Shown one piece after another: positions 9,237 to 17,080 of a stretch of DNA of 64,000 nt (positions within the stretch are counted from its first letter, which is position 1; each line of letters opens with the position of its first letter). Location of the stretch: positions 1,860,001 through 1,924,000 of the forward strand of contig CAXXSX010000002.1 in the NCBI GenBank assembly GCA_963677165.2, written 5' to 3'. A model generated the notes under the pieces. The model was given only the letters and a program-made list of their open reading frames with translations. It ran no database searches and had not been told where the DNA came from. This stretch comes from JAFGXT01 sp963677165 (lineage in GTDB: Bacteria > Verrucomicrobiota > Lentisphaeria > Victivallales > SZUA-371). Position numbers and translations under genes: made by a program.

Positions 9237-9331
9237 TCGATATGTACCTGTTTTCCAATATATTTTAGTGTCTTTGTTTTACGTTTCTATCCGAGCAAAG
9301 CATCTAACAGAGTTAAGAGGCTTTTCCCTTA

Positions 9332-10015
9332 TTAGTTTAATGACCACTTCACAATGTCGTTTTCGTATGAGGGCCAACTGATCCCTTCAACCATTTCCGG
9401 TACTGTCAACGAATCCACATGGGAATCAATGAACAAGGTATTCGCGTACTTCTTATGATAAGCCGTAGGGGCGCGTTGTCCGCCCTTGGCTGTATAAGTT
9501 GCCCACAAAAATGCGGTATAAAATTCTTTACTGCCCTCGCTGACATGCAGGGTTTTACTTGGATGCGATATCTTTGTGATCTTAAATGACAAATATTTTG
9601 TGCCGGTTGAAAAGCGGCTGTTCCTGGAGTAGGAAGTCGGATCGTCATTTGAAATCGGCTGATAAGACGGACACTGGAGTATTTTAACCCCGTTGGGTCC
9701 CTGACTGTATGAACGATAATATGCGAAAGAAGGACGCGGCTTTCCGAAATATCCCTCACGGGCAAATACAATATACCAGTATTGATTATTAGCGTCGGTT
9801 GAATCGCAAGGCAAGCGGTTATCCGGCAGTTCATCTCTATAATCACCGGCATACATGCTCAGGGCAAGCCCGATCTGTTTAAAATTGTTTGCGCAGGAAA
9901 TCTGTTTGGCTTTCTCCCTGGCACTGCTTAATGCCGGAAGCAGCAACGCTGCCAGTATAGCGATAATAGCTATCACTATAAGGAGTTCGATAAGTGTGAA
10001 TAGCTTTCTTTTCAT
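9332..10015 (-). CDS. H-X9-DG type prepilin-like protein
   Basis: 227 residues with AAAGGAAG as ribosome site. MKRKLFTLIELLIVIAIIAI gives the leader and helix, here with Leu before the FTLIE cleavage point. CANNFKQIGLALSMY follows at the usual place. The C-terminal signature is H-KKYANTLFI-DS, where the usual Gly after Asp is Ser. It is the first gene of the pseudopilin-LacI-pseudopilin-hydrolase series, and a strong palindrome lies 37-58 bases upstream of its start. It is probably an envelope protein with the helix in the membrane. Function unknown. Confidence 0.85.
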   Translation of the reverse strand: MKRKLFTLIELLIVIAIIAILAALLLPALSSAREKAKQISCANNFKQIGLALSMYAGDYRDELPDNRLPCDSTDANNQYWYIVFAREGYFGKPRPSFAYYRSYSQGPNGVKILQCPSYQPISNDDPTSYSRNSRFSTGTKYLSFKITKISHPSKTLHVSEGSKEFYTAFLWATYTAKGGQRAPTAYHKKYANTLFIDSHVDSLTVPEMVEGISWPSYENDIVKWSLN

Positions 10016-10051
10016 TTCTTCCTTTGTCTTCTGTTTTGATACGGTATATTG

Positions 10052-10073
10052 ATCATGTATCCGTATACATGAT
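10052..10073. promoter_or_regulatory. 22-base near-perfect palindrome, candidate repressor operator
   Basis: ATCATGTAT and ATACATGAT arms flank a centre containing CG; 20 of the 22 positions are symmetric. A central CG and this length fit LacI- or GntR-type operators. It lies upstream of the pseudopilin at 10015, with the LacI regulator gene next downstream. Confidence 0.55.
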
Positions 10074-10209
10074 ACACTAAATGCAACAAATAGTCAAGAG
10101 GAATCTGTAATTTTAATTAATTTTAGGTAAAGAGTAAAAAGTGAAAGATGAAGAGCATTTGATGAGAAGTTTTTCCATGCCTTCTTCATAAAGAGGGTAT
10201 GATTTATCT

Positions 10210-11376
10210 TTATTCCGGTAATTCCATATCGGAGTTCAGTATTTCCAGGTAACGAGTATAGCTGAATAAACGGTTACGTTTTTGTTGTGTCAGTTCTTCA
10301 ATTATCTTCAGGTTGATAAGTTGACGTAAAGATTTATTGACAGTGGCTGGAGTCAAATTAGTCATCTTCACCAGCGTTTGAGCGTTCACCAGCGGGCGTA
10401 ACAACAATGAATTGTAAACTTGTAATACGGAATTGGCACCGCGTCCCAGCGAGGCTGTTTTTTCTCGGTCCTGCCTTATTAGATTATGCAGTTTCATTGC
10501 CACTTCGTTTGATTCTCTGGCGCATGAAATTATTGCTTCTACAAAAAAATCGAGCCATTTTTCCCAGTCTCCATAAAGACGGACTTCATTAAGGAGTTCA
10601 TAGTAATATTGCCTGTGCTGTTTAAAATAGTAGCTTATATATAAAAGCGGCTGACGGAGAATGCCACAGGAACATAGCAACAGTGTGATTAATAAACGGC
10701 CTAATCGCCCGTTACCGTCAAGAAACGGGTGAATTGTCTCAAATTGAACATGTACTAATGCGGCTTTCATTAAAGCTGATGTAATCTGGCTTTGATCATG
10801 GATGAAAAGCTCAAGTTTTCCAAGACACTCCATAACAGCATCTGCTGGAGGAGGGACAAACCGAGCATTACCCGGACGGGTTCCGCCAATCCAGTTTTGG
10901 CTACGACGGAATTCCCCCGGAGATTGACGATTCCCGCGCCCTTTTGATAAAAGTATCTGATGGATTTCACGTATAAGCCGTAATGAAAGAGGAAATCCTT
11001 CTGAAAGTCTTGATAATCCGTGATTTAATGCCGCAACATAGTTACTTACTTCCTGAACGTCATCAATGGGAACTCCCGGAGCTTCATTTGATTCGAACAA
11101 CAGTAAATCGGAAAGAGAAGATTGTGTTCCTTCTATCATTGAAGAAAGAACGGCTTCCCTGCGGATATACATATAAAGAAATATATTAACGTCAGGAAGT
11201 AAATTCGCAGTGCAATCAAGACGTCCCAATTCAAACATTGCCTGGTCCAATTTGGCCTGAAGGGGACCGTCAATTAAAAGAGGAGGGGCCGGCGGCAAAG
11301 GGGCTGGCAGAAATGCTTTAACCTCTTCCCCAACAGTACTGACTGCTATATATTTTCCCTGAAGAGCCCTTTTCAT
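10210..11376 (-). CDS. Fic-domain protein with inhibitory helix and C-terminal winged helix
   Basis: 388 residues. The Fic core motif HPFLDGNGRLGR starts at His216; this motif transfers AMP (or another nucleotide moiety) from NTP to a target hydroxyl. SSMIEG (Ser78-Gly83) is the N-terminal inhibitory helix with Glu82, which blocks productive ATP binding in class II Fic proteins, so the enzyme is expected to be self-restrained. Residues about 310-385 (NAQTLVKMTNLTPATVNKSL) form a winged helix typical of Fic proteins that regulate their own gene. A 13-base-arm inverted repeat sits directly upstream. It stands alone, with no obvious antitoxin gene beside it. Its target is unknown. Confidence 0.92.
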   Translation of the reverse strand: MKRALQGKYIAVSTVGEEVKAFLPAPLPPAPPLLIDGPLQAKLDQAMFELGRLDCTANLLPDVNIFLYMYIRREAVLSSMIEGTQSSLSDLLLFESNEAPGVPIDDVQEVSNYVAALNHGLSRLSEGFPLSLRLIREIHQILLSKGRGNRQSPGEFRRSQNWIGGTRPGNARFVPPPADAVMECLGKLELFIHDQSQITSALMKAALVHVQFETIHPFLDGNGRLGRLLITLLLCSCGILRQPLLYISYYFKQHRQYYYELLNEVRLYGDWEKWLDFFVEAIISCARESNEVAMKLHNLIRQDREKTASLGRGANSVLQVYNSLLLRPLVNAQTLVKMTNLTPATVNKSLRQLINLKIIEELTQQKRNRLFSYTRYLEILNSDMELPE

Positions 11377-11391
11377 TATTTACCCCATTTA

Positions 11392-11428
11392 TTATCTTAA
11401 AATATAAATAGCCTTTATTTTAAGATAA
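11392..11428 (-). promoter_or_regulatory. 13-base-arm inverted repeat upstream of the Fic gene
   Basis: TTATCTTAAAATA and TATTTTAAGATAA are perfect complements separated by 11 bases, 16-52 bases upstream of the Fic start. The position over the expected promoter and the gene's own winged helix suggest an autoregulatory operator. The link is inference. Confidence 0.6.
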
Positions 11429-11563
11429 AGCGTTATTGTAAAATAAGCAAATCTTTTATGTTAATATTCTCTTTATATAAGTATATTGGTGTTTCAGATA
11501 TGTTCGGAGCAGACACGAACATTCATCGCTTTGAAGGGTTGTAAAATCGTAAATTGAGTATAA

Positions 11564-11594
11564 CGTATAAGTCTGTTTTTTAACAACTTATACG
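11564..11594 (+). promoter_or_regulatory. Long hairpin in the leuS leader
   Basis: CGTATAAGT pairs with ACTTATACG, and inside it TGTT pairs with AACA around a TTTT loop, with one bulged C. It ends 36 bases before the leuS ATG. No T-box motif is present. It may be a leader structure or an operator. Confidence 0.5.
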
Positions 11595-11630
11595 ACAATA
11601 TTTTTATAATCATACATAAGAGTGGAATTG

Positions 11631-14195
11631 ATGAAAGAGAACGAGTACGATTTTACCGCGATTGAGAAGAAGTGGCAGGATTACTGGGTAGGCAACAAAA
11701 CCTTTAAGGCTGAGGACTTTTCTGATAAACCGAAATACTACGTCCTTGATATGTTCCCTTATCCGAGCGGTGCCGGCCTGCATGTCGGACACCCCGAAGG
11801 CTATACCGCCACTGACATTCTCTGCCGCTATAAACGCATGCGCGGATTCAACGTATTGCATCCGATGGGCTGGGACGCTTTTGGTCTGCCCGCCGAACAG
11901 TACGCGGTGGAAACCGGTACTCATCCCAGTATTACCACCGAAAAGAACATCAATACATTTAGAGGACAGATCCAAGCGCTTGGGTTCAGCTATGACTGGG
12001 ACCGTGAAATTAACACGACTGACGAAAAATATTACAAGTGGACCCAGTGGATTTTCATTCAGCTCTACAACAAGGGGCTGGCTTATATTGATGAAGTTGC
12101 CGTAAACTGGTGTCCGGCTCTCGGAACCGTGCTGGCGAATGAAGAAGTCATCGACGGCAAGAGCGAACGCGGCGGTCATCCGGTGATTCGTAAGCCGATG
12201 AAACAGTGGATGCTGAAGATCACCGAATATGCTGAACGTCTGCTGAATGATATTGAGGACCTCGACTGGCCTGAAGGCATCAAGGAAATGCAGCGTAACT
12301 GGATCGGTAAATCCACCGGTGCCGAAGTTGTATTCAAGGTTGATGGACATGATGCTGATATCACGGTTTATACTACACGTCCTGACACGCTGTTCGGCGC
12401 TACCTATATGGTACTGTCGCCGGAACATAGACTGGTTGATACAATTACTACTGACGCACAGCGTGACGCGATTGCGGCATACTGCAAAGAAGCCGCGATG
12501 AAGAGCGACCTTGACCGTACCGAACTGAGCACCGAAAAAACCGGTGTATTTACCGGTGCTTACGCAACCAATCCGGTTAACGGCGACAAGATTCCGATCT
12601 GGATTGCCGACTATGTTCTGGCGTCCTATGGTACCGGCGCGATCATGGCGGTTCCGGCACACGATACCCGTGACTTTGAGTTTGCGACCAAGTTCGAAAT
12701 TCCGATTATCTGCATTATCGAACCGGATGCGAAAGAAGCTGCAGCGGACGGCGTGAATATCGATGATGTACATGCCGGAAAAGCCTGCTGGACCGGTAAT
12801 GGTAAAATGATTAATTCCGCCAATACTGACGGACTCGATATCAACGGCATGGAAGTAAAAGAATCCAAGGCTGCTACCATCAAATGGCTGGAAGGAAAAG
12901 GCATTGGTACAGGCGCGGTGAACTATAAACTGCGTGACTGGTTGTTCAGCCGTCAGCGTTACTGGGGCGAACCGTTCCCGGTAATTCACATGGAAGATGG
13001 TTCAATCCGTCTGGTGGATGAAAAAGACCTGCCGTTGACTTTGCCTGAAATGGATGAATTCAAGCCGTCCGGTTCCGGCGAATCGCCGCTGGCGAATGCT
13101 ACCGACTGGCTGGATTATACCGATCCTGAAACCGGCATGAAAGGTCGTCGTGAAACCAATACCATGCCGCAGTGGGCCGGTTCCTGCTGGTACTATCTGC
13201 GTTATATTGACCCGGACAATACCGAACAGGCGTTTGCGCCGGAAAAAGAAAAATACTGGATGCCGATCGACCTCTATGTAGGCGGAGCTGAGCATGCGGT
13301 TCTGCATTTGCTCTACTCTCGTTTCTGGCACAAGGTGCTGTATGATCTGGGTATTGTTTCAACCAAAGAACCGTTCCAGAAACTGGTTAACCAGGGTATG
13401 ATTCTGGGGCTGTCTTATAAGGATGCGCGCGGCGCGCTTGTTCCGAACGATCAGGTGGAGCAATCTGCGGATGGTCCGGTTCGAAAAGGCACTGACGAAA
13501 AGCTTGAAGAATTTCCGGCCAAGATGTCGAAATCTTTGAAGAATGTTGTTAATCCCGACGATGTAATCCGCGAATATGGGGCCGACAGCATGCGTCTCTA
13601 TGAGATGTTCATGGGACCGCTGGAAGCTACCAAACCATGGAATACCAAAGGCGTTGAGGGCGTGTTCCGCTTCCTGCGTCGCGCGTGGCGTATGATCACT
13701 GAAAGCGATATTGTTGACCGTGAGCTGGACGCCGAAGAACTACGGACCCTGCACGCGACGATCAAGAAAGTCACAGAAGATGTAGAAACTCTTGGCTTCA
13801 ATACTGCGATAAGTCAGCTCATGGTTTTTGTAAACGAGTTTTCCAAAAAGAACAAATTGCCGCGTGAAGCCGCAGAGAAGTTTGTGATCATGCTGGCGCC
13901 GTTCGCGCCGCATATCGGTGAAGAACTCTGGAGTATTCTGGGGCATGACGGAACGATTGCTTACGTTGCATGGCCGGAATTCAACGAGGATTTCCTGAAG
14001 GTTGACGAAGTTGAAATTCTTATCCAGCTGCTCGGTAAACCAAAAGCCAGAATGATGATGCCTGCGGAAGTTGGTCCGAAAGACATGGAAGCGCTGGCGC
14101 TGGCGAATGATGAAGTCAAGGCGGTAATTGCCGGCAAGACGGTTCGTAAAGTAATTTGCGTACCGGGACGTCTGGTCAACATCGTGGCCAATTAG
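11631..14195 (+). CDS. leuS: Leucine--tRNA ligase
   Basis: 854 residues from the ATG at 11631; a GTG 9 bases earlier is in frame but GAGTGG sits better before the ATG. This cytoplasmic class I synthetase charges tRNA-Leu. The HIGH-type motif is HVGH at residues 51-54 inside PYPSGAGLHVGHPEGY. The KMSKS loop starts at Lys631 (AKMSKSLKNVVNPDD). The editing domain (about 225-420) has the TTRPDTLFGATYMVLSPEH motif and the APAHDTRDF-like segment VPAHDTRDFEFA. Length fits bacterial LeuRS. It is transcribed away from the Fic gene with its own leader. Confidence 0.97.
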   Translation: MKENEYDFTAIEKKWQDYWVGNKTFKAEDFSDKPKYYVLDMFPYPSGAGLHVGHPEGYTATDILCRYKRMRGFNVLHPMGWDAFGLPAEQYAVETGTHPSITTEKNINTFRGQIQALGFSYDWDREINTTDEKYYKWTQWIFIQLYNKGLAYIDEVAVNWCPALGTVLANEEVIDGKSERGGHPVIRKPMKQWMLKITEYAERLLNDIEDLDWPEGIKEMQRNWIGKSTGAEVVFKVDGHDADITVYTTRPDTLFGATYMVLSPEHRLVDTITTDAQRDAIAAYCKEAAMKSDLDRTELSTEKTGVFTGAYATNPVNGDKIPIWIADYVLASYGTGAIMAVPAHDTRDFEFATKFEIPIICIIEPDAKEAAADGVNIDDVHAGKACWTGNGKMINSANTDGLDINGMEVKESKAATIKWLEGKGIGTGAVNYKLRDWLFSRQRYWGEPFPVIHMEDGSIRLVDEKDLPLTLPEMDEFKPSGSGESPLANATDWLDYTDPETGMKGRRETNTMPQWAGSCWYYLRYIDPDNTEQAFAPEKEKYWMPIDLYVGGAEHAVLHLLYSRFWHKVLYDLGIVSTKEPFQKLVNQGMILGLSYKDARGALVPNDQVEQSADGPVRKGTDEKLEEFPAKMSKSLKNVVNPDDVIREYGADSMRLYEMFMGPLEATKPWNTKGVEGVFRFLRRAWRMITESDIVDRELDAEELRTLHATIKKVTEDVETLGFNTAISQLMVFVNEFSKKNKLPREAAEKFVIMLAPFAPHIGEELWSILGHDGTIAYVAWPEFNEDFLKVDEVEILIQLLGKPKARMMMPAEVGPKDMEALALANDEVKAVIAGKTVRKVICVPGRLVNIVAN

Positions 14196-14292
14196 CAGGT
14201 CACCAGACCTGCACCGCGAGAAGATACTTTGTTGTATCTTCCGTACCCGGCTTTTAGCCGGGAGCTCAACGCTCCTGCGTCGTTTTCGCAGG
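14196..14292 (+). repeat. Array of five hairpins starting at the leuS stop codon (family 3, copy 1)
   Basis: In order: CAGGTC/GACCTG (14196-14211), GAAGATAC/GTATCTTC (14220-14241), CCCGGCT/AGCCGGG (14246-14262), GAGC/GCTC (14262-14274) and CCTGCG/CGCAGG (14274-14292). The first hairpin abuts the TAG stop. The second has a near-identical counterpart at 26154-26172 after the sialate esterase gene. The array fills most of the leuS-bioA gap and has no long T-tract, so it may protect the 3' end or attenuate rather than terminate. Confidence 0.65.
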
Positions 14293-14340
14293 AAAGTTTA
14301 ATTATGAATTGTTGAACAAATTAAAATCAGTAATGTTAAA

Positions 14341-15693
14341 ATGAATACAAAAGAATTGTTGGATCTGGACATGAAGCACGTGTGGCACCCATGTTCCCAG
14401 ATGAAGGATTATGAAACGTTTAAACCGTTGCCAATCGTATCGGCTTCAGGTTCTGTAATGTATACTGCTGACGGCAGTGAAATTATTGACGCCATCAGCT
14501 CCTGGTGGTGCAAGAGCCTCGGGCACCGTCATCCGGAAATCCGTAAAGCGGTGGATGCGCAGCTCGACAAGTTCGAGCATATTATTATGGCGAATACGAC
14601 CAATGAAACCATAGTGGAGCTTTCCGAACGGCTGTCAAAAGTATGTCCGCCGCTTGATAAAGTGTTCTATGCGGACAACGGTTCGACTGCGGTGGAAATC
14701 GCGCTCAAAATGAGTCTGCAGTATCACTTGCAGACTGGACACGGCGAGCGTACGAAATTTGCGTCTTTACAGAATGGTTATCATGGTGAAACGATTCTGA
14801 CCCTTGCTGCGGGCGACTGCGAACTGTATTCAAAACCTTATGCGTCACTGATGCCGAAATTTCTCAAGCTGGAACCACTGGTATATTGTAACGGTCCTGG
14901 CTCTGAGGGGTGGGATAAATATCCGGAGCCAGCCTGGCGCGAACTGAAAAAGCAGCTGAATGAAGTAGCCGACGAACTGAGCGGAATTATTTTTGAACCG
15001 ATTGTTCAGGGTTCCGGTGGAATGAAAATTTACAGTCCCGACTTACTGCGTAAGCTTCGTAATTGGGCTGATAAACATGGCGTACACCTGATTGCTGACG
15101 AAATCATGACAGGATTCGGCCGCTGTGGAAGAATGATGGCCTGTGAATATGCCGGAATAGCGCCCGATTTTGTATGCTTTTCCAAAAGTATGACTGCGGG
15201 CTGGGGGCCGATGGCGGTTACTCTGTGCTCAACTGATACCTACAACGCTTTCTATGCTGATTATTTTTCAGGGAAGGCGTTTATGCATTCGAATACCTAT
15301 ACCGGCTATGCTTTGACTGCTGCTGCCGCGCTTGAAACGATGAAAATATATGAGCGTGAAAATTATATAGGCAAGGCCGAGGTGTTTGCCAAGGGTCTTC
15401 TTGACCGGATGCAGAAGGTTGCTGACGCGACCGGTGCTTTGATCAATCTGCGTGCGATCGGACATCTCGCTGCTGCTGATATCATTAATCCCGATACCGG
15501 TAAGCCTTTTGATTATAAACTCAGAACCGGTTACCGTTGTTATCAGGAGGCCGTTAAACTTGGCGCGCTGCTGCGTCCTCTGGGCGATACGTTATATTTC
15601 ATGCCGCCGTTCAATACGCCGGATGAACTTCTCGACCGGATTACCGATATCGCGATAAAGGCTCTGAAGAAAACCCTGAAAGCAAACTGTTAG
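14341..15693 (+). CDS. bioA: Adenosylmethionine--8-amino-7-oxononanoate aminotransferase
   Basis: 450 residues. The PLP-dependent class III aminotransferase makes 7,8-diaminononanoate in biotin synthesis. VWHPCSQMKDYE at residues 14-25 and ISSWWCKSLGHRHPEI at about 52-67 are BioA hallmarks that separate it from other class III enzymes. The Schiff-base lysine is Lys282 (CFSKSMTAGWGPMAV), with the cofactor aspartate in LIADEIMTGFGRCG. No other biotin genes are in the window, so bioA stands apart from the rest of its pathway. The M48 protease starts 7 bases after its stop, suggesting co-transcription. Confidence 0.95.
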   Translation: MNTKELLDLDMKHVWHPCSQMKDYETFKPLPIVSASGSVMYTADGSEIIDAISSWWCKSLGHRHPEIRKAVDAQLDKFEHIIMANTTNETIVELSERLSKVCPPLDKVFYADNGSTAVEIALKMSLQYHLQTGHGERTKFASLQNGYHGETILTLAAGDCELYSKPYASLMPKFLKLEPLVYCNGPGSEGWDKYPEPAWRELKKQLNEVADELSGIIFEPIVQGSGGMKIYSPDLLRKLRNWADKHGVHLIADEIMTGFGRCGRMMACEYAGIAPDFVCFSKSMTAGWGPMAVTLCSTDTYNAFYADYFSGKAFMHSNTYTGYALTAAAALETMKIYERENYIGKAEVFAKGLLDRMQKVADATGALINLRAIGHLAAADIINPDTGKPFDYKLRTGYRCYQEAVKLGALLRPLGDTLYFMPPFNTPDELLDRITDIAIKALKKTLKANC

Positions 15694-15700
15694 GATATTA

Positions 15701-16951
15701 ATGTCATATTTGCCGTTGATTATTTTGCTGGCGCTTTATGTTGGTTTCGAACTGTTTGAAATCTGGCTAGAGCTGATCAATCTGCGTTGTATGAAGGCGA
15801 ACAGCTCAAAAGTTCCGGAAGAACTTGCCGGGGATGTCGATCTTGACCTCTTGGAGAAAACTGGACGCTATACCGAGGAAAAGACTCGTTTCGGGTTGTT
15901 TACCAGCGGATTCGATGAAGTTATCAAGCTGATCTTTATTTTCAGCGGCCTTATGCTGTGGTACTCGCAGTGGATCAACGGCTGGCATTTGGGATTCGTG
16001 ATTACCGGACTGGTGTTTTTTATCCTTATTTCGCTAGTTAAAGATATCATTGATATTCCTTTTGATATCTACGGAACTTTTGGAATTGAAAAACGGTTTG
16101 GATTCAATCGTCAGACCCCGAAAATCTGGCTGTTGGACCAGTTGAAAAATCAATTGCTGGGGATTGTTTTTACTGTAATCCTGCTGGGCGGCGCATTGCT
16201 GCTGATTAAATATTTGCCGAACTGGTGGTGGATTGCCGCCTGGGGGTTCTTCTTTATTTTTTCCCTTTTCGTAATGTATATCTCTCCGTATGTGCTGGAG
16301 CCGCTGTTTAATAAGTTTACTCCTGTTGAAGACGAGGAACTGGTTGAAGGTATCAGTAAGGTTCTCGACAATGCGGATATCAAAGTGAAAGGCGTATTCA
16401 AGATGGACGCGTCGAAGCGAACCAGTCATACGAACGCCTACTTTACCGGGATCGGTAAGGTCAAACGAATCGTCTTGTACGATACGCTGATGGAAAAGCT
16501 CGATAACGATGAGATTATCGCGGTTCTGGCTCACGAGGCCGGACACTGCAAGAAGAAGCATATTATTAAAATGCTGACGATGTTTGAGATTATTGCTCTG
16601 GCGGGAGCTTATATCGCTTTTGCTATTCTCGGTAGTCAACTGCTGCCGGAACTGTTCCACATACAGACGGATAATTTCTTTGTGAAACTGATCCTGCTCA
16701 GCTTTGCGGCGGGAGTTATACTGAAACCGGTGTCGCCGGTTGGCAGCATGATATCACGCAAATTTGAATGGGAAGCCGACGCATTTGCGAAGAAAATTGT
16801 CGGTGGCGGCGAAAATCTTGCTACAGCCCTTATCAAACTTTCAAAAGACAATTTATCCAACTTATATCCGCATCCGCTTTTTGCGTGGTATCACTATTCC
16901 CATCCCCCGGTCCTGGAGCGTGTCCGCAAGCTCCGGGAATCTGCGGAGTAG
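15701..16951 (+). CDS. M48-family (Ste24-like) membrane metalloprotease
   Basis: 416 residues, the usual length for Ste24/CAAX-type M48 proteases. Hydrophobic segments near residues 1-20, 65-115, 145-200 and 300-350 indicate an integral membrane protein. The zinc site is HEAGH at His278-His282 (IAVLAHEAGHCKKKHI), with the third ligand expected in FEWEADAFAKK. In bacteria these enzymes act in envelope protein quality control; the N-terminal SYLPLIILLALYVGFELFE and the FDIYGTFGIEKRFGFNRQTP segment are characteristic. It follows bioA closely but has no evident functional link to it. Confidence 0.93.
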   Translation: MSYLPLIILLALYVGFELFEIWLELINLRCMKANSSKVPEELAGDVDLDLLEKTGRYTEEKTRFGLFTSGFDEVIKLIFIFSGLMLWYSQWINGWHLGFVITGLVFFILISLVKDIIDIPFDIYGTFGIEKRFGFNRQTPKIWLLDQLKNQLLGIVFTVILLGGALLLIKYLPNWWWIAAWGFFFIFSLFVMYISPYVLEPLFNKFTPVEDEELVEGISKVLDNADIKVKGVFKMDASKRTSHTNAYFTGIGKVKRIVLYDTLMEKLDNDEIIAVLAHEAGHCKKKHIIKMLTMFEIIALAGAYIAFAILGSQLLPELFHIQTDNFFVKLILLSFAAGVILKPVSPVGSMISRKFEWEADAFAKKIVGGGENLATALIKLSKDNLSNLYPHPLFAWYHYSHPPVLERVRKLRESAE

Positions 16952-17080
16952 AGTTTTATTTTTTACTTAAAAAGGTTCCAGGGAAAATAATGTTCGCAGC
17001 GTATTGATTTTTAGGGAATAATACATCATAATGTTTAAATAAAGTTGATTTTTGTACATTGTGAAAGGATAGATATTGTA

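Noticed and set aside
11377..11630. T-box or other tRNA-sensing leader before leuS
   Set aside because: No T-box core sequence or specifier-loop arrangement can be seen; only a simple long hairpin is present.
11610..12989. A 459-residue open frame on the minus strand opposite leuS
   Set aside because: It lies wholly within a clear leuS gene, has no ribosome site or recognisable domain, and is the frame expected from leuS codon use.
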